DNA from: Bradyrhizobium manausense
GTDB lineage: Bacteria > Pseudomonadota > Alphaproteobacteria > Rhizobiales > Xanthobacteraceae
Direction of reading: 5' to 3'
Assembly: GCF_018130615.1 (NCBI RefSeq)
Contig: NZ_JAFCKB010000019.1
Coordinates: 62,001 to 126,000 of the forward strand
Length of the DNA stretch: 64,000 nt
The notes below the pieces were generated by a model. The model saw only the letters and a list, made by a program, of their open reading frames with translations, was not told the origin of the DNA and did no database searches. Shown one piece after another: positions 18,443 to 28,190 of the stretch (within the stretch, counting starts at the first letter, position 1; each line of letters opens with the position of its first letter). Position numbers and translations under genes: made by a program.

Positions 18443-19009
18443 GTGACCACGAGAAAGCAGACCACGAAAATCTCGGGCGCGAAGCTGGCGCATACGACCG
18501 CGACGATCTCCAAGCCTCATAGGCTAGGTTCGATCGGCTCGCTTGACGACTTCATTCCGTACAAATTGTCGGTGGTCGCCAATCGCGTGTCTCAGTCAAT
18601 CGGGCGTCTGTTCGAAACCCAGTTCAACCTGCAAATGCCAGAATGGCGCATTCTCATGGCGCTATACGCCTACGGTACACTGTCGTTCATCGAGGTGGTC
18701 GAGCATACCAGCATGGACAAGGCGCGCGTATCGCGCGCCCAGCGCCGTCTGGTCGACTTGAAAATGATCACCTTACAGAACGACCCCAACGACGGCCGGC
18801 GGATATTCCTATCGATCACTCGCGACGGCGCAAAGATGTGCAAGAGCATCCTGCCCGAAGCAGCTCGTACGCAAGCCTGGTTTCTTGATGGCCTGTCGGA
18901 TTTCGAGCAATTGCAGCTCGACGTCATACTAAACAAGTTGATGGTGCGGAGCCAGGTGCTACAAGAATCGAGTGTACCATTCGAAGCTACTGAAGACAGC
19001 GAGAGTTGA
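18443..19009 (+). CDS. MarR-family transcriptional regulator
   Basis: The 188-residue protein has a basic, low-complexity N-terminal tail of about 35 residues, then a MarR domain with helix-turn-helix around 78-105 (EVVEHTSMDKARVSRAQRRL) and a wing with DPNDGRRIFLSIT. The start is GTG, with AGGAG 8 bp upstream. It lies after the importer operon and convergent with the gamma-glutamyltransferase-like gene. The element GTTGACAATGAAA upstream of both flanking operons is a candidate target, but that link is inference. Confidence 0.9.
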   Translation: MTTRKQTTKISGAKLAHTTATISKPHRLGSIGSLDDFIPYKLSVVANRVSQSIGRLFETQFNLQMPEWRILMALYAYGTLSFIEVVEHTSMDKARVSRAQRRLVDLKMITLQNDPNDGRRIFLSITRDGAKMCKSILPEAARTQAWFLDGLSDFEQLQLDVILNKLMVRSQVLQESSVPFEATEDSES

Positions 19010-19021
19010 TTTCGCGGACCT

Positions 19022-20611
19022 TCAGAATCCTGCCGTTACACCATCGCGTCGCGGATCTGATACGGCGCAATAGACGCCGCCGATCCGCTTGATCAATTGC
19101 GCCGAGCCGAAGGTCAAATGACCTGTCGGCAGTATCTGAACGCGATGGCCACGTCCCGCAAGCCCATCTGCCACAGTGGGCGGTAGATGCGCCTCAAGGT
19201 TTGCGATGCCATCCGCCGGCGACAGCATGAATCGCGGTGCGTCGCAAATCGATTGCGGATCCTGGTCGAAATCAGCAAGCCTGCTGAGGAATTGCAAATG
19301 GCCCTGCGTCTGCATGGCAGCGCCCATCACGCCAAAAGATAACACCGGAGCGCCGTTTCGCGTCACAAATCCAGGTATGATGGTGTGTAGCGGCGCCTTC
19401 CGAGGCCCGACTTCATTAGGGTGGCCGCGCTCAAGGGTAAAATTAGAACCCCGGTTGTGCAGGGCAATACCTGTGCCAGGCACCACCAACCCCGATCCAA
19501 ATGCCCAATAATTCGACTGGATCAACGAGACCATCATACCCGACGCATCGGCAGCAGTCAGATAAACCGTCCCACCGAGCCGTGGCTTGCCAGGAGTTGG
19601 CGCGCCTGCGCGGCGCAGATCGACCAGACGTGCGCGCTGCGCCAAGTAGTGTCGGTCAAGCAAAGCTGAAACGGGTACGCGCATCGTCTGTGGATCTGAA
19701 ACATGGGCATAGAGATCGGCGAACGCGAGACGCATCGCTTCGATCTGGAGGTGATACGCATCGATGCTGTCTCGTCCCATCGCCCTGACGTCGAAATTCT
19801 CCATTATTCCGAGCGCCATCAATGCCGCAATTCCAAAACCGTTCGGCGGCAGTTCGTGTAATGTGTAGTCTCGGTATTGCAGCGACAGTGGCTCACACCA
19901 TGTCGGCTGATGCGCGGCAAGGTCATCGAGGCTGATGCAGCCGCCAGTTCGATCGGAAAACGATACGATCAATTCAGCAAGTGCACCTCTATAAAAAGTC
20001 TCACCCTCCGTTTCCGCAATCGCTTGCAATGAACGGGCATGGCCCGGAGCGCGCCAGATCTCGCCCACAGTCGGTGACCGGCCGTCAATCAGAAATGTCT
20101 CAGCAAAACCGGATTGATCGCTGACGAGCGCAGCCAGTTCCGGCCAAACCGACGCGACGAACGGAGAGACAGGAAAGCCGCGCTCGGCGTATTCGACCGC
20201 AGGCCCGAACAATTTCTGAAACGGTAATTTGCCGAAACGGTTCGACAACGCGGTCCAGCCTGCCACCTGGCCGGGCACGGTCACACTGTCCCAACCCTTC
20301 ATCGGCATCTGATCGTATTTATCGAAACGCGATCTACACCACGCGGCAGGCGACAGTCCCGTCGAATTCAGTGCGTGAAGCTGCTTGCCGTCCCAAACGA
20401 TAGCGTAAAGATCACCGCCGATGCCATTCATCGTTGGCTCGACCACCGTTAGCGTCGCTGCCGCCGCCAACGCCGCATCTACGGCATTGCCACCTGCCAG
20501 CATAATACGAAGCCCGGCTTGCGCCGCAAGCGGTTGCGATGCTGCGACGACGTTCGATGCGAGAAGCGGAATCCGGGCGATGGGATAGCGAGATGCTGAT
20601 ACGTCGTTCAT
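19022..20611 (-). CDS. Gamma-glutamyltransferase-family Ntn hydrolase
   Basis: A 529-residue precursor from the ATG at 20611, with GGGGA 7 bp upstream. The family self-cleaves before a Thr that becomes the nucleophile; the matching position is Thr348 in LGGTVYLTAAD. Other family marks are GGNAVDAA at 40-47 and GIGGDLYAI at 63-71. True glutathione-type GGTs have acidic residues after the nucleophile that hold the gamma-glutamyl amino group (NxxDDF); here the block reads HNRGSNF, more like oxamate-amidohydrolase-type relatives, so the substrate may not be gamma-glutamyl. There is no signal peptide, so it is cytoplasmic. It is last in a three-gene operon. Confidence 0.88.
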   Translation of the reverse strand: MNDVSASRYPIARIPLLASNVVAASQPLAAQAGLRIMLAGGNAVDAALAAAATLTVVEPTMNGIGGDLYAIVWDGKQLHALNSTGLSPAAWCRSRFDKYDQMPMKGWDSVTVPGQVAGWTALSNRFGKLPFQKLFGPAVEYAERGFPVSPFVASVWPELAALVSDQSGFAETFLIDGRSPTVGEIWRAPGHARSLQAIAETEGETFYRGALAELIVSFSDRTGGCISLDDLAAHQPTWCEPLSLQYRDYTLHELPPNGFGIAALMALGIMENFDVRAMGRDSIDAYHLQIEAMRLAFADLYAHVSDPQTMRVPVSALLDRHYLAQRARLVDLRRAGAPTPGKPRLGGTVYLTAADASGMMVSLIQSNYWAFGSGLVVPGTGIALHNRGSNFTLERGHPNEVGPRKAPLHTIIPGFVTRNGAPVLSFGVMGAAMQTQGHLQFLSRLADFDQDPQSICDAPRFMLSPADGIANLEAHLPPTVADGLAGRGHRVQILPTGHLTFGSAQLIKRIGGVYCAVSDPRRDGVTAGF

Positions 20612-20690
20612 TTCATGATCCCCAACCACATTTTTGCCGGTTCCATGCGATTGCGTCACCAGCGATCAGATCCCGATCGATGATCTGCTC

Positions 20691-21365
20691 CTAGACTGTA
20701 TCGAGCATGTCCGCTGACAGACCTAGCTTGATCAAAGCCCGCGCATAGGATTGCTTGGGTGCACGAACATCAAAATGCACTGTCGACATACCGGCCTTCT
20801 TTGCACCATCGATGTTGCGCCGTTGATCGTCGACGAAGACGCACTGGTCAGCCGTCAGCTGCAGTGCATCGAGGCACAACGCGTAAGCGCGAGGGTCGGG
20901 CTTTAGAATGCCCGTATAGGTGGCGTCGATGACGACCTCGAAATCGCTCAGGAGCGGGAAGCGACTGGTGAACCCCGTGCCGTAGAACAGATCGAGCTCG
21001 TTGGACAGAATCGCGAGCCGTTTGCCCGCAGCAACCGCGGCGTCGATCGCTTTCACCGCTTCTGGTCGCATCGTCGATATCGGATTATCCCCCCGGGCTC
21101 GACGCACGAAGTCGCTCATCTCCCAACGCTCGCCAAACAAGCTACTAATCTCAGCGATACGAGTGCCCCAATATTCGCGCTCGGTAATGCGGTTTTCCTG
21201 CATGTCGACCCACAAGGGATCGGATGCAGGGTCAAACGGACCTCGCCAGGTTAGAGAACCCGGGGCAAGCCCCAGTGCCTCCTCGGTGATGTGGTGTGTC
21301 TCGAACAGGGTCCGTGAAATGACCCCCCCAAAGTCGAGAACGAGCGCCTGCTTCTCAGTAGCCAT
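20691..21365 (-). CDS. HAD-family hydrolase
   Basis: A 224-residue haloacid dehalogenase-like hydrolase. Nucleophile Asp11 lies in LDFGGV; the usual second Asp (DxD) is Gly13, as in some phosphatase and dehalogenase subgroups. Motif II is near LAILSNE, the motif III Lys near LKPDPRAY, and motif IV is FVDDQRRNI. The ATG at 21365 starts directly before the motif and 14 bp after the Tm-1-like stop, so I prefer it to an upstream start at 21449 that would overlap that gene. It probably acts on a phosphorylated or halogenated small molecule of the pathway. Confidence 0.85.
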   Translation of the reverse strand: MATEKQALVLDFGGVISRTLFETHHITEEALGLAPGSLTWRGPFDPASDPLWVDMQENRITEREYWGTRIAEISSLFGERWEMSDFVRRARGDNPISTMRPEAVKAIDAAVAAGKRLAILSNELDLFYGTGFTSRFPLLSDFEVVIDATYTGILKPDPRAYALCLDALQLTADQCVFVDDQRRNIDGAKKAGMSTVHFDVRAPKQSYARALIKLGLSADMLDTV

Positions 21366-21379
21366 CAACGTGAAATCCA

Positions 21380-22669
21380 TCAGGCCCGCAGCGAGCCACC
21401 GCTGGAAGATTCCACAACGCCTTGCGGAATGACCCCTTGCCTCACCCAATCATCGAACACCGCCATGACGGAATCGGTGAATTGGCCGTCGTTAATATGC
21501 GCATCTAATACAAGGACATCGATCGTCGAGCCCAGTCCACTAACGAATTCCTCGACGAAAGCTTGATGCGCCTCGGGCTCATAGAGCGGTTGCCCCTTGC
21601 GATCCCATTCCTGGATGCCCTCGCGCGGGACGATCACCTTCACCTTGCCTTTAGAAGATGCCAGTTTGGGAACGATGGCGCGCGCGACCGCGCGACGCTC
21701 TGACGCCGTCGACACTACCGATGCGATCAGCCGGTTGTGCGCATGGCGCGGACGGCCGACATAAGCGTGCGGCGTCGCCTTCCAGGACGGCATGTCGATC
21801 ATATCGATCGCACCCGGCGCAACGATTTGCGGAATCCCCATCCGGCCAGCATTTTCCAAGCGGTCTTCGCCCGCTGTGACGATCGAGCCAAGAACATCGT
21901 TGGCGACTTCCTGCAGGCACAGATCGAGGACCGCCGCGAACGTTTTTTGCGCCGCCAGCGATTCCAGCGCGCGCCCACCCATGCCCGTTGCATGGAAGAC
22001 CGCAACCTCGTAGCCACGCTGCTCGAGCGCGGGCTTCAAGGCCACGATATAGCGCAGCGCGCTCGTACCAAGCGAGCTGATACCGACAATGGGACGATCG
22101 AGCGCAATCGGCGCTGCATTCCGGCACGCGCCCACCACGGCATTCGCCGCCATCCGCAACGACGATCTGCACAGACTGTTAAGCCCATACAGCCCACCGG
22201 CCCAGAGAATCGCCATCAGGTCAGGCGCGAGACGCTCGGGTGGAATGAGGTGCGAGAACGAGACCGTCGAAATCAGAAACTTCGGGACGCCGACCGGCAA
22301 CGCCGCCGTGACGTCGAGGGCAAGGTCGGTACCCATGGTGCCGCCAAGGACGAGGACACCATGAACGCGCTCCTCCCTGAAGGCCTTCAGTGTCTGCGCG
22401 ATGGCACCACGTGTCATCGCCTGCATGGCGACGTTCTCGTCGACGGAGTCCGCGATGTCTTCGAGGGTGACGCCGGCGGCGGCCGCTACCTCCCTATTGG
22501 TGATTTCCGCTACGAAATGAGATTGGTTGCGAACCCCGACATCCATAACGACCGCGCGGCCGCCAGCTTCGACGACGCAATCACGCAGAAAGGCGAGTTC
22601 GTCAAACTTGGTGTCGACTGTGCCGATGATCAGTACGCTCTCGCGGGAGATTTTGTCTGAGGGGTTCAT
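21380..22669 (-). CDS. Tm-1-like ATP-binding protein (UPF0261)
   Basis: A 429-residue protein of the UPF0261/Tm-1-like family, recognised from the N-terminal VLIIGTVDTKFDELAFLRD block, the Gly-rich GGTMGTDLALD, and the C-terminal VIVPREGIQEWDRKGQPLY. The plant Tm-1 member binds ATP and a viral replication protein; the bacterial function is poorly defined, and genes often sit with hydrolases or TIM-barrel partners. Here it leads an operon with a HAD hydrolase and a GGT-family enzyme, suggesting a small-molecule catabolic role. The start has no clear ribosome site. Confidence 0.88.
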   Translation of the reverse strand: MNPSDKISRESVLIIGTVDTKFDELAFLRDCVVEAGGRAVVMDVGVRNQSHFVAEITNREVAAAAGVTLEDIADSVDENVAMQAMTRGAIAQTLKAFREERVHGVLVLGGTMGTDLALDVTAALPVGVPKFLISTVSFSHLIPPERLAPDLMAILWAGGLYGLNSLCRSSLRMAANAVVGACRNAAPIALDRPIVGISSLGTSALRYIVALKPALEQRGYEVAVFHATGMGGRALESLAAQKTFAAVLDLCLQEVANDVLGSIVTAGEDRLENAGRMGIPQIVAPGAIDMIDMPSWKATPHAYVGRPRHAHNRLIASVVSTASERRAVARAIVPKLASSKGKVKVIVPREGIQEWDRKGQPLYEPEAHQAFVEEFVSGLGSTIDVLVLDAHINDGQFTDSVMAVFDDWVRQGVIPQGVVESSSGGSLRA

Positions 22670-23105
22670 GGGAGAAGACGCATTTCAAAGTAGATGAGGA
22701 TGGATCGGGGTTCAGGCACCAGCGGCAACCAACTCACGGCGATGCGCAATGTCTTGGTTGGGATCAAATGGCGTCACTCGCCTCTCGACATGCAGGCCTA
22801 CAGCAGCATCAATCCGGTCATCTCCAAAAAATGATTAGTCGCGCCAGAAGGCGCGGCTATGCACCGCCCGAAGGATCGATATATTCTGGCGCCCTTCCAC
22901 CAGAAATCGAACCTACCATCAAGGTGAATTGTTTCATTGTCAACAAGTTTTTCTAGCCGCGTCGATCTCCATTATCCGTCGCTTACGCTTTGAAGCGCTG
23001 TTGCGTAGAGATGCCCCACAATTCTGACGGTTCCTGATCGAGCCCCTCCCAGCGAGGCGACCGGTCCGCAGCATAAGATGCACAGTTACCCTTTTACAGG
23101 ATAGC
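22670..23105. other. Upstream region of the Tm-1-like operon, no gene seen
   Basis: About 435 bp without a convincing gene. It holds the second GTTGACAATGAAA copy on the reverse strand. A short forward frame at 22768-22956 has no recognisable content. Confidence 0.4.
22932..22944 (-). promoter_or_regulatory. Second copy of GTTGACAATGAAA
   Basis: Exact match, in the direction of the Tm-1-like operon, to the copy at 11573-11585. It lies about 265 bp before the ATG at 22669 and includes the -35-like TTGACA. Flanking TTGTT and AACAA form a small inverted repeat. Co-regulation with the importer operon is inferred. Confidence 0.45.
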
Positions 23106-23289
23106 GCCGTCGCTTGCTACGAGACCGACGCGCGCCCGGCCCGAAACCATCATCACATGCTTGCCACTCCCAGAGCCACGCCTCTGCAGAGAGTCTCTGC
23201 TCCTTCAAGACGACACGGCGCACGAAATTGCCGACGATATTCTCGTCCGAAATGTCGATCACGCCTCCGGCACGAACGAGTGTGACCGT

Positions 23290-23765
23290 ATCATCGTCTT
23301 CCGGAGCCGCAAGTAAGTCTGGCGCGCGAAACGCAAATCGACGTCCTCGCTTGGCCGGCGCGCTCCCTGGTAGTCAGCGGTACATCGCGGTGATCGGCCT
23401 TCCAGACAAGAAGCTGATCTCGCACGAACCGCAATGTCCTGCTTGGCATGACCGGCGAACATGCGGGCTGTGGGCATCTCAGGCATCGAGGATGCTCATG
23501 CCTGCCGGCACAATTATACTTCTCCCTCACCGCTGCAGCACGACTTCGAACTCGCGATCACCCTTGCGATGCGCTACGCCCGTGGCGAACCGCTTCACCG
23601 CCAATGGAGTGCCGGCTCGGGCCACAACTGCCTCGATGTCGTCCAACATGGTCGCCGGTCCGCAGCCATAGATCGCGGCGTTCGTTCTGGCTGCCTTTAG
23701 CGAGCGCGAGATCACCTCGCCTGACGGCGAAGGAGCGGTAGCAGATGCTCTAGCGTAGCTGTCCA
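23290..23765 (-). pseudogene. Relic of a 2Fe-2S oxygenase reductase (phthalate/vanillate type)
   Basis: Only the C-terminal half survives, in at least three frames. From the 5' side it shows the end of the NAD domain (AIYGCGPATMLDDIEAVVARAG and EFEVVLQR), the plant-type ferredoxin domain start IIVPAGMSILDA, a stop, the cluster loop SCQAGHCGSC with three of the four cysteines, then after a frameshift ADHRDVPLTTRERA and ICVSRA. These match the class IA reductases that pass electrons from NADH to Rieske oxygenases. The FAD domain and any oxygenase partner are missing. A reverse open frame below it (about 23330 to 23095) is not recognised. Confidence 0.65.
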
Positions 23766-24109
23766 GCCCCCGTTGCTACGTGAACAGCGCGCGCACCTCC
23801 TAAAAGACACCGGTACAACCGAAGAAAACGGCTATTACCTCCCCGCTAGCCGCCTCTATCGGCATCCTCAATGCCGGATATCTGTACATATGGAACGAAG
23901 ATGCCGGACGCGAGCCAAGCGCTTTCGTCGACGACACAAAATGCTGGATATTCGCCGTCTCCGATAGATGCGTCGTCATAGAGCGGTGATCGACTCCCTC
24001 GTCATTCCTGTTTTACGATGATGAGACCGAGTGTCTCAATACCTACGGTGTTCGCCCACGATTAACTTAGTAATGCGATTCCCAGCCGTGAACACGCAAA
24101 GGAGTCGCC
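23766..24109. other. Intergenic region before the chemoreceptor relic
   Basis: No gene seen. A small inverted repeat GAGAC/GTCTC lies near 24025-24040. The AGGAG ribosome site of the chemoreceptor is intact just before 24110. Confidence 0.4.
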
Positions 24110-25783
24110 ATGCGCATCAGCCTCAAAACAATTCTCCTTTCCATATCTGAGCTTCTCGCTTCTCTAGTAATCTTCCAGGCAGCATTGAGTATCCTCCAGT
24201 TGAATGCCATGGGTACAAAGGTTCGAGACCTCGGCGGAAATTGGATACCTTCGGTGCGTGCCCTCGGTGACGTAAAGTACGATATTGCGATCGTTCGACT
24301 TCGCAGTACGCGTTACATTTCCTCGGCTCAGACCGCCGGGCGCGAACAGCTTCGCGCCGCCCTTGCGAATACCGAGGACAAGGCCAAGACGGCGCTATCC
24401 GTGTACGAACCGCTAATCTCAAGTGGGTCTGAACGCGCGTCATGGAACGATTTGAAAGACGCCTGGAAAAGCTACCTGAGACTGCAAAACCAAGCTATCA
24501 GCATGGCTGATAGCAACGACATAGCCGGAGCAACCGAGCTTCTCAATGAGGGATCCTTCAGTGCTTTTGAATAGGCGATACTTGCACTCGATCGGGCCAT
24601 CAAGATCAATCTCGACGGTACAAACATCACTTCCAAAGAATCGATCGACTTGGACGAACGCGGGAAAGCAGTAACTATTTCATTCGCGGCCTTCGCCATC
24701 ATCGTTTGCGCTCTTGCCGCAGCCACCATCATTTTTCGTGTTACCCGGCCTCTTCACCGCTCGACGCACACGATGACGACTCTGGCGGATGGATAGCTCG
24801 ACGTTGAGATTGCCTTCGTCAGCCGAAATGGTGAAATTGGCGACATGGCCCGAGCAATGAAGATCTTTAAGGCAAACATGAGACGAACGTGCGAGATTGA
24901 GCGCATCGCCGCAGAGGAAGAGAAGAACATTCAAGAACGCCGCCGCGTCCAGATGAACCAGTTCGCTAACAGTTTTGAGATGGCAGTTGGAGATATCGTC
25001 AAAACGGTATCGGCAGCATCGACAGAGCTAGAGGCGCCTGCCGCCACCTTGTCGTCAACCGCGCAACGATCCCAGGATATCGCACGCGACGTTGCATCTG
25101 CAGCGGATGCCACATCCAGTAACGTGCAGTCGGTTGCTTCAGCGACGGAAGAACTGTCTTCTATGAGATAAGCCGTCAAGTCCATGAATCGTCTGACATT
25201 GCCTGCGAGAGCGGAAGATTACGCCCGCAACACAAACAAACGCGTCGGCGATCTTGCAAGGGCGGCATCCCGAATTGGCGATGTGATTGAGTTGATCAAC
25301 AACATCGCCGGGCAGACAAATCTTCTGGCTCTTAATGCAACAATCGAGGCTGCCCGCGCCGGCGAAGCTGGAAGAGGATTCGCCGTCGTCGCGAGCGTAG
25401 TTAAAGCCTTGGCTGAGCAGACGGCAAAAGCGACCGGCGAGATCAGTTCGCAAGTAGAGCAGATTCAGCAAGCGACGCGAACATCTGTCGATGACATCAA
25501 GCAAATCGTAGAGACGATTGCAAGCATGTCTAGGATCGCGGCCAGCATATCCTCTGCTGTGGAGGAGCAAGGAGCTGCAACTGCAGAGATCTCCCGAAAC
25601 GTACAAGGAGCTGCAACTGGAACCTTAAGGTCTCCACGGGTATCGTACATGTGCGCGAGGGTGCCCATCGAGACTGGGACTGCTTCTGCGCAGGTGTTGT
25701 CGGCAGCACGCGCGCTGGCGCAAAATAGCACCCAGCTCAATCAAGAGCTCGAAGCATTTCTTGGAGGCATTAGGCGGGAATAG
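24110..25783 (+). pseudogene. Methyl-accepting chemotaxis protein with three in-frame stops
   Basis: One frame from ATG 24110 to 25783 encodes a membrane chemoreceptor. It has an N-terminal helix at about 4-30, a four-helix-bundle sensor, a second helix near 24680-24735, a HAMP linker, and a signalling domain with the conserved hairpin tip ([20 protein letters not shown]), so the key region is well preserved. The frame is interrupted by TAG 24572-24574, TAG 24794-24796 and TAA 25169-25171. Each can be derived from a Gln codon by one C-to-T change. A short out-of-frame stretch at about 25616-25668 looks like two compensating indels. The ribosome site is intact, so loss seems recent. Confidence 0.8.
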
Positions 25784-26531
25784 TCCTCAACTGTGGTGTG
25801 GCATCGCGGATTGTCGATGTCGCACCACAATCGCCGTTCAATCACGGAGCGTGAACGGCGAATATTCGATTCATTGCATCGCCTTACATCCGCATCTTCG
25901 GGGTGAGTCGAGTGCGGCATGGCTACCTTGGATTTCTGCGTAATACGGCGACGAGAACAACGCGCCCGATGCGGTGCGGAAGATGGCGGCGCCAAAGCTT
26001 GGCAAGCACGTGCACGAGGGACGTTCTTCGCGTATCCAGCCTAGCTGTGACCTACATGTTCTGGGCACCGTGGGCCGACCGGATCGCTTTCGTTGATCGC
26101 GTACACGCTCATTTCGGCAAACTACGCCAACGTCCCGAGGTTAGACTGGCATACGCCAGCCTCTTCACGGCGAATACGATTAGCTCTCCGCAGCACGTCG
26201 CGGCGGATGCTCGAGCCGCAGTCGATACGCCATTCCTGCATGATGGATCCTTCACGAGCATAGGCTCTGATTGTCAGGAACCAAATGTCATGGTCTTTCG
26301 ACTCTCGCTCTGCAAAGTCCGCAATGCCCTGACAAACGACGCCGCCGGGCGCGTCGACAGCGGGCTTCGTCTAGTTCAACGTTGAGGAAGGGCCGGCCGA
26401 ACCATGCGCGAGAGGGCGGTATAGGTAATCGGTAAATGGTACGCCGCGATAGGCGGATACGAAAATCTAAGAAATTACAGCAGCAAACTGGCATTAACTG
26501 CGCTTTGGTAGCGTAGGCTGCACCGACGTCG
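25784..26531. other. Region with a possible glutathione S-transferase relic
   Basis: No intact gene is seen. Between about 25945 and 26160 two forward frames resemble the C-terminal helical domain of a GST: one reads GDENNAPDAVRKMAAPKLGK, the next FWAPWADRIAFVDRVHAHF then LRQRPEVRLA, which matches the usual pattern of proline/arginine-rich GST ends. The rest is not recognised. Confidence 0.3.
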
Positions 26532-26555
26532 ATGCTAGTTGCTTTGGAGATACGA

Positions 26556-28190
26556 ATGTCGATTAGCGACGTTAGAAGTAGTTATTGGCAGATCTACAAC
26601 TTGCGATGGCAGGCGATCGTATCGGGGGGGCCAATACAGCTTCTGGGTTTATGCTCGGTTACGTTGGCTTTGGTCGGAGCAATTACGTTCGGTGCAGGCT
26701 GGCTGCGCGTAATCGAGTGGCGATGGTCAGGCACACCAACGCCTCCTCTCAACTCCTCGGCTCTTGCCTTGATAGGTATCGCCATCATGACCTCGCAGCG
26801 AAATCGCGGTGCGATTTTCTCGACAGTGCTGGCACTTATTGCGGCAGCGATCGGAATTATGAAGCTTCATCTGGCTTGGATGGGCTGGCTCACCGGACCC
26901 GTCTCAGCCAGCAGCTTCGTTATGATCTGGCTATTGGCCGCAGCGCTCATTCTTCGCAACCGCGGGCATATCGCCGGTGCGCAGATCGCCGCCCTACTTG
27001 CAGTCGTTCACCCGCTGGTCTCATTAATTGGATACGCCTACGGAATGCCGGGTTTCATCCTGCCGATGATCGCGGTGTATGGCAGCGCCCTTCTTGCCGG
27101 GATAGCGATCCTGTGCCAGACGGCGGATCGCGGCTTTATAAAGCATATCGTGTCACCTGACCCTGCAGGCGAATTTCATAGGATTCGATTTCTTTTTTGC
27201 GTAATCGTCATCATTGTCGTCAATTTCGTTGCCGCGCGCATACTGCTCGACCCATATTCGATCTCAACGTTGGTGACCGCGATGGTCGCATTCATGGTTG
27301 TCGCAACATCGGATATTGCATCGTATCTTGAGAGATCGGCCCGGGCACATTACCGAAGCCACAAGGAAACAGTCGATGATGCTCTAGTCGCGGAGATCGA
27401 TCGTGCCTTGGAATACAATGAATTCTCGGTAAACTTTCAGCCGCAGATTGACCTCCGCAGTGAACGCGTTGTGGGCGTCGAAGCATTGGTTCGCTGGAAT
27501 CATCCCGTGCGCGGCTTGATTTCTCCAGCCGACTTCATCCCAGCCTCGGAGGCCAGCGGTCGCATACTCGCGCTCGGGGAATGGATCCTCGAGGCCGCGT
27601 GCATGCAGGGTATCCGATGGCGGGGTAACGCTCTTGCCGAAGCCTTGATCTCGGTCAACGTATCGCCAGTTCAGCTACAGTCGTCCGGATTTGTAGATAC
27701 GGTGAAGCGCGTCTTGCAAAGGACTTCATTTCCGGCGCAGCGTCTGGTTATTGAGCTGACCGAAAGTGCTTTGGTCCGACGGGGAGATCCGGGATTTAAA
27801 GCATTGTGGGATCTGCATGAGCTTGGCCTCAAGATCGCCGTTGACGATTTTGGCATCGGTTACTCCTGCTTGTCATACCTCTATGATCTTCCAGTCGATT
27901 TCTTGAAGATCGATCAATCTTTCGTTCGTGCACTACCTGGAAATCCCCGCGCAGAAACGATAGCGCGGACCATCGTGGGGATGGGACATGGACTAGGTTT
28001 GTCGATCATCGCCGAGGGAATTGAGACCACCGAACAGGCTGAATTCCTGAAGCAGCTTCGATGTAACAAGGCACAAGGGTATCTCTACGCCAGACCGCTT
28101 GATGAGCACGCCCTTCTCCGTTGGGTTGGTGAACGAGCGCAACGTCACACGCAGCCTGGAGACGCGAACAGCCTTTCTCACTCGTACTAG
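26556..28190 (+). CDS. Membrane-anchored EAL-domain cyclic-di-GMP phosphodiesterase
   Basis: The 544-residue protein has an N-terminal block of seven or eight hydrophobic helices up to about residue 265, then a complete EAL domain. Catalytic features are present: EALVRW, the Asn in NVSPVQLQ, ELTES, the metal-binding DDFGIGYS, the Lys in LKIDQSF, AEGIET and QGYLYARP. No GGDEF domain precedes it. It should hydrolyse c-di-GMP to pGpG at the inner membrane in response to a signal sensed by the helical block. I chose ATG 26556 because GGAG lies 9 bp upstream; ATG 26532 is possible. It is intact within a region of pseudogenes. Confidence 0.9.
   Translation: MSISDVRSSYWQIYNLRWQAIVSGGPIQLLGLCSVTLALVGAITFGAGWLRVIEWRWSGTPTPPLNSSALALIGIAIMTSQRNRGAIFSTVLALIAAAIGIMKLHLAWMGWLTGPVSASSFVMIWLLAAALILRNRGHIAGAQIAALLAVVHPLVSLIGYAYGMPGFILPMIAVYGSALLAGIAILCQTADRGFIKHIVSPDPAGEFHRIRFLFCVIVIIVVNFVAARILLDPYSISTLVTAMVAFMVVATSDIASYLERSARAHYRSHKETVDDALVAEIDRALEYNEFSVNFQPQIDLRSERVVGVEALVRWNHPVRGLISPADFIPASEASGRILALGEWILEAACMQGIRWRGNALAEALISVNVSPVQLQSSGFVDTVKRVLQRTSFPAQRLVIELTESALVRRGDPGFKALWDLHELGLKIAVDDFGIGYSCLSYLYDLPVDFLKIDQSFVRALPGNPRAETIARTIVGMGHGLGLSIIAEGIETTEQAEFLKQLRCNKAQGYLYARPLDEHALLRWVGERAQRHTQPGDANSLSHSY

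Noticed and set aside
24572-25171. Recoding of TAG/TAA in the chemoreceptor as an amino acid
   Set aside because: TAA is also present, other genes here end normally at TAG and TAA, and a small frame-disturbed segment exists in the same gene; ordinary decay explains it.
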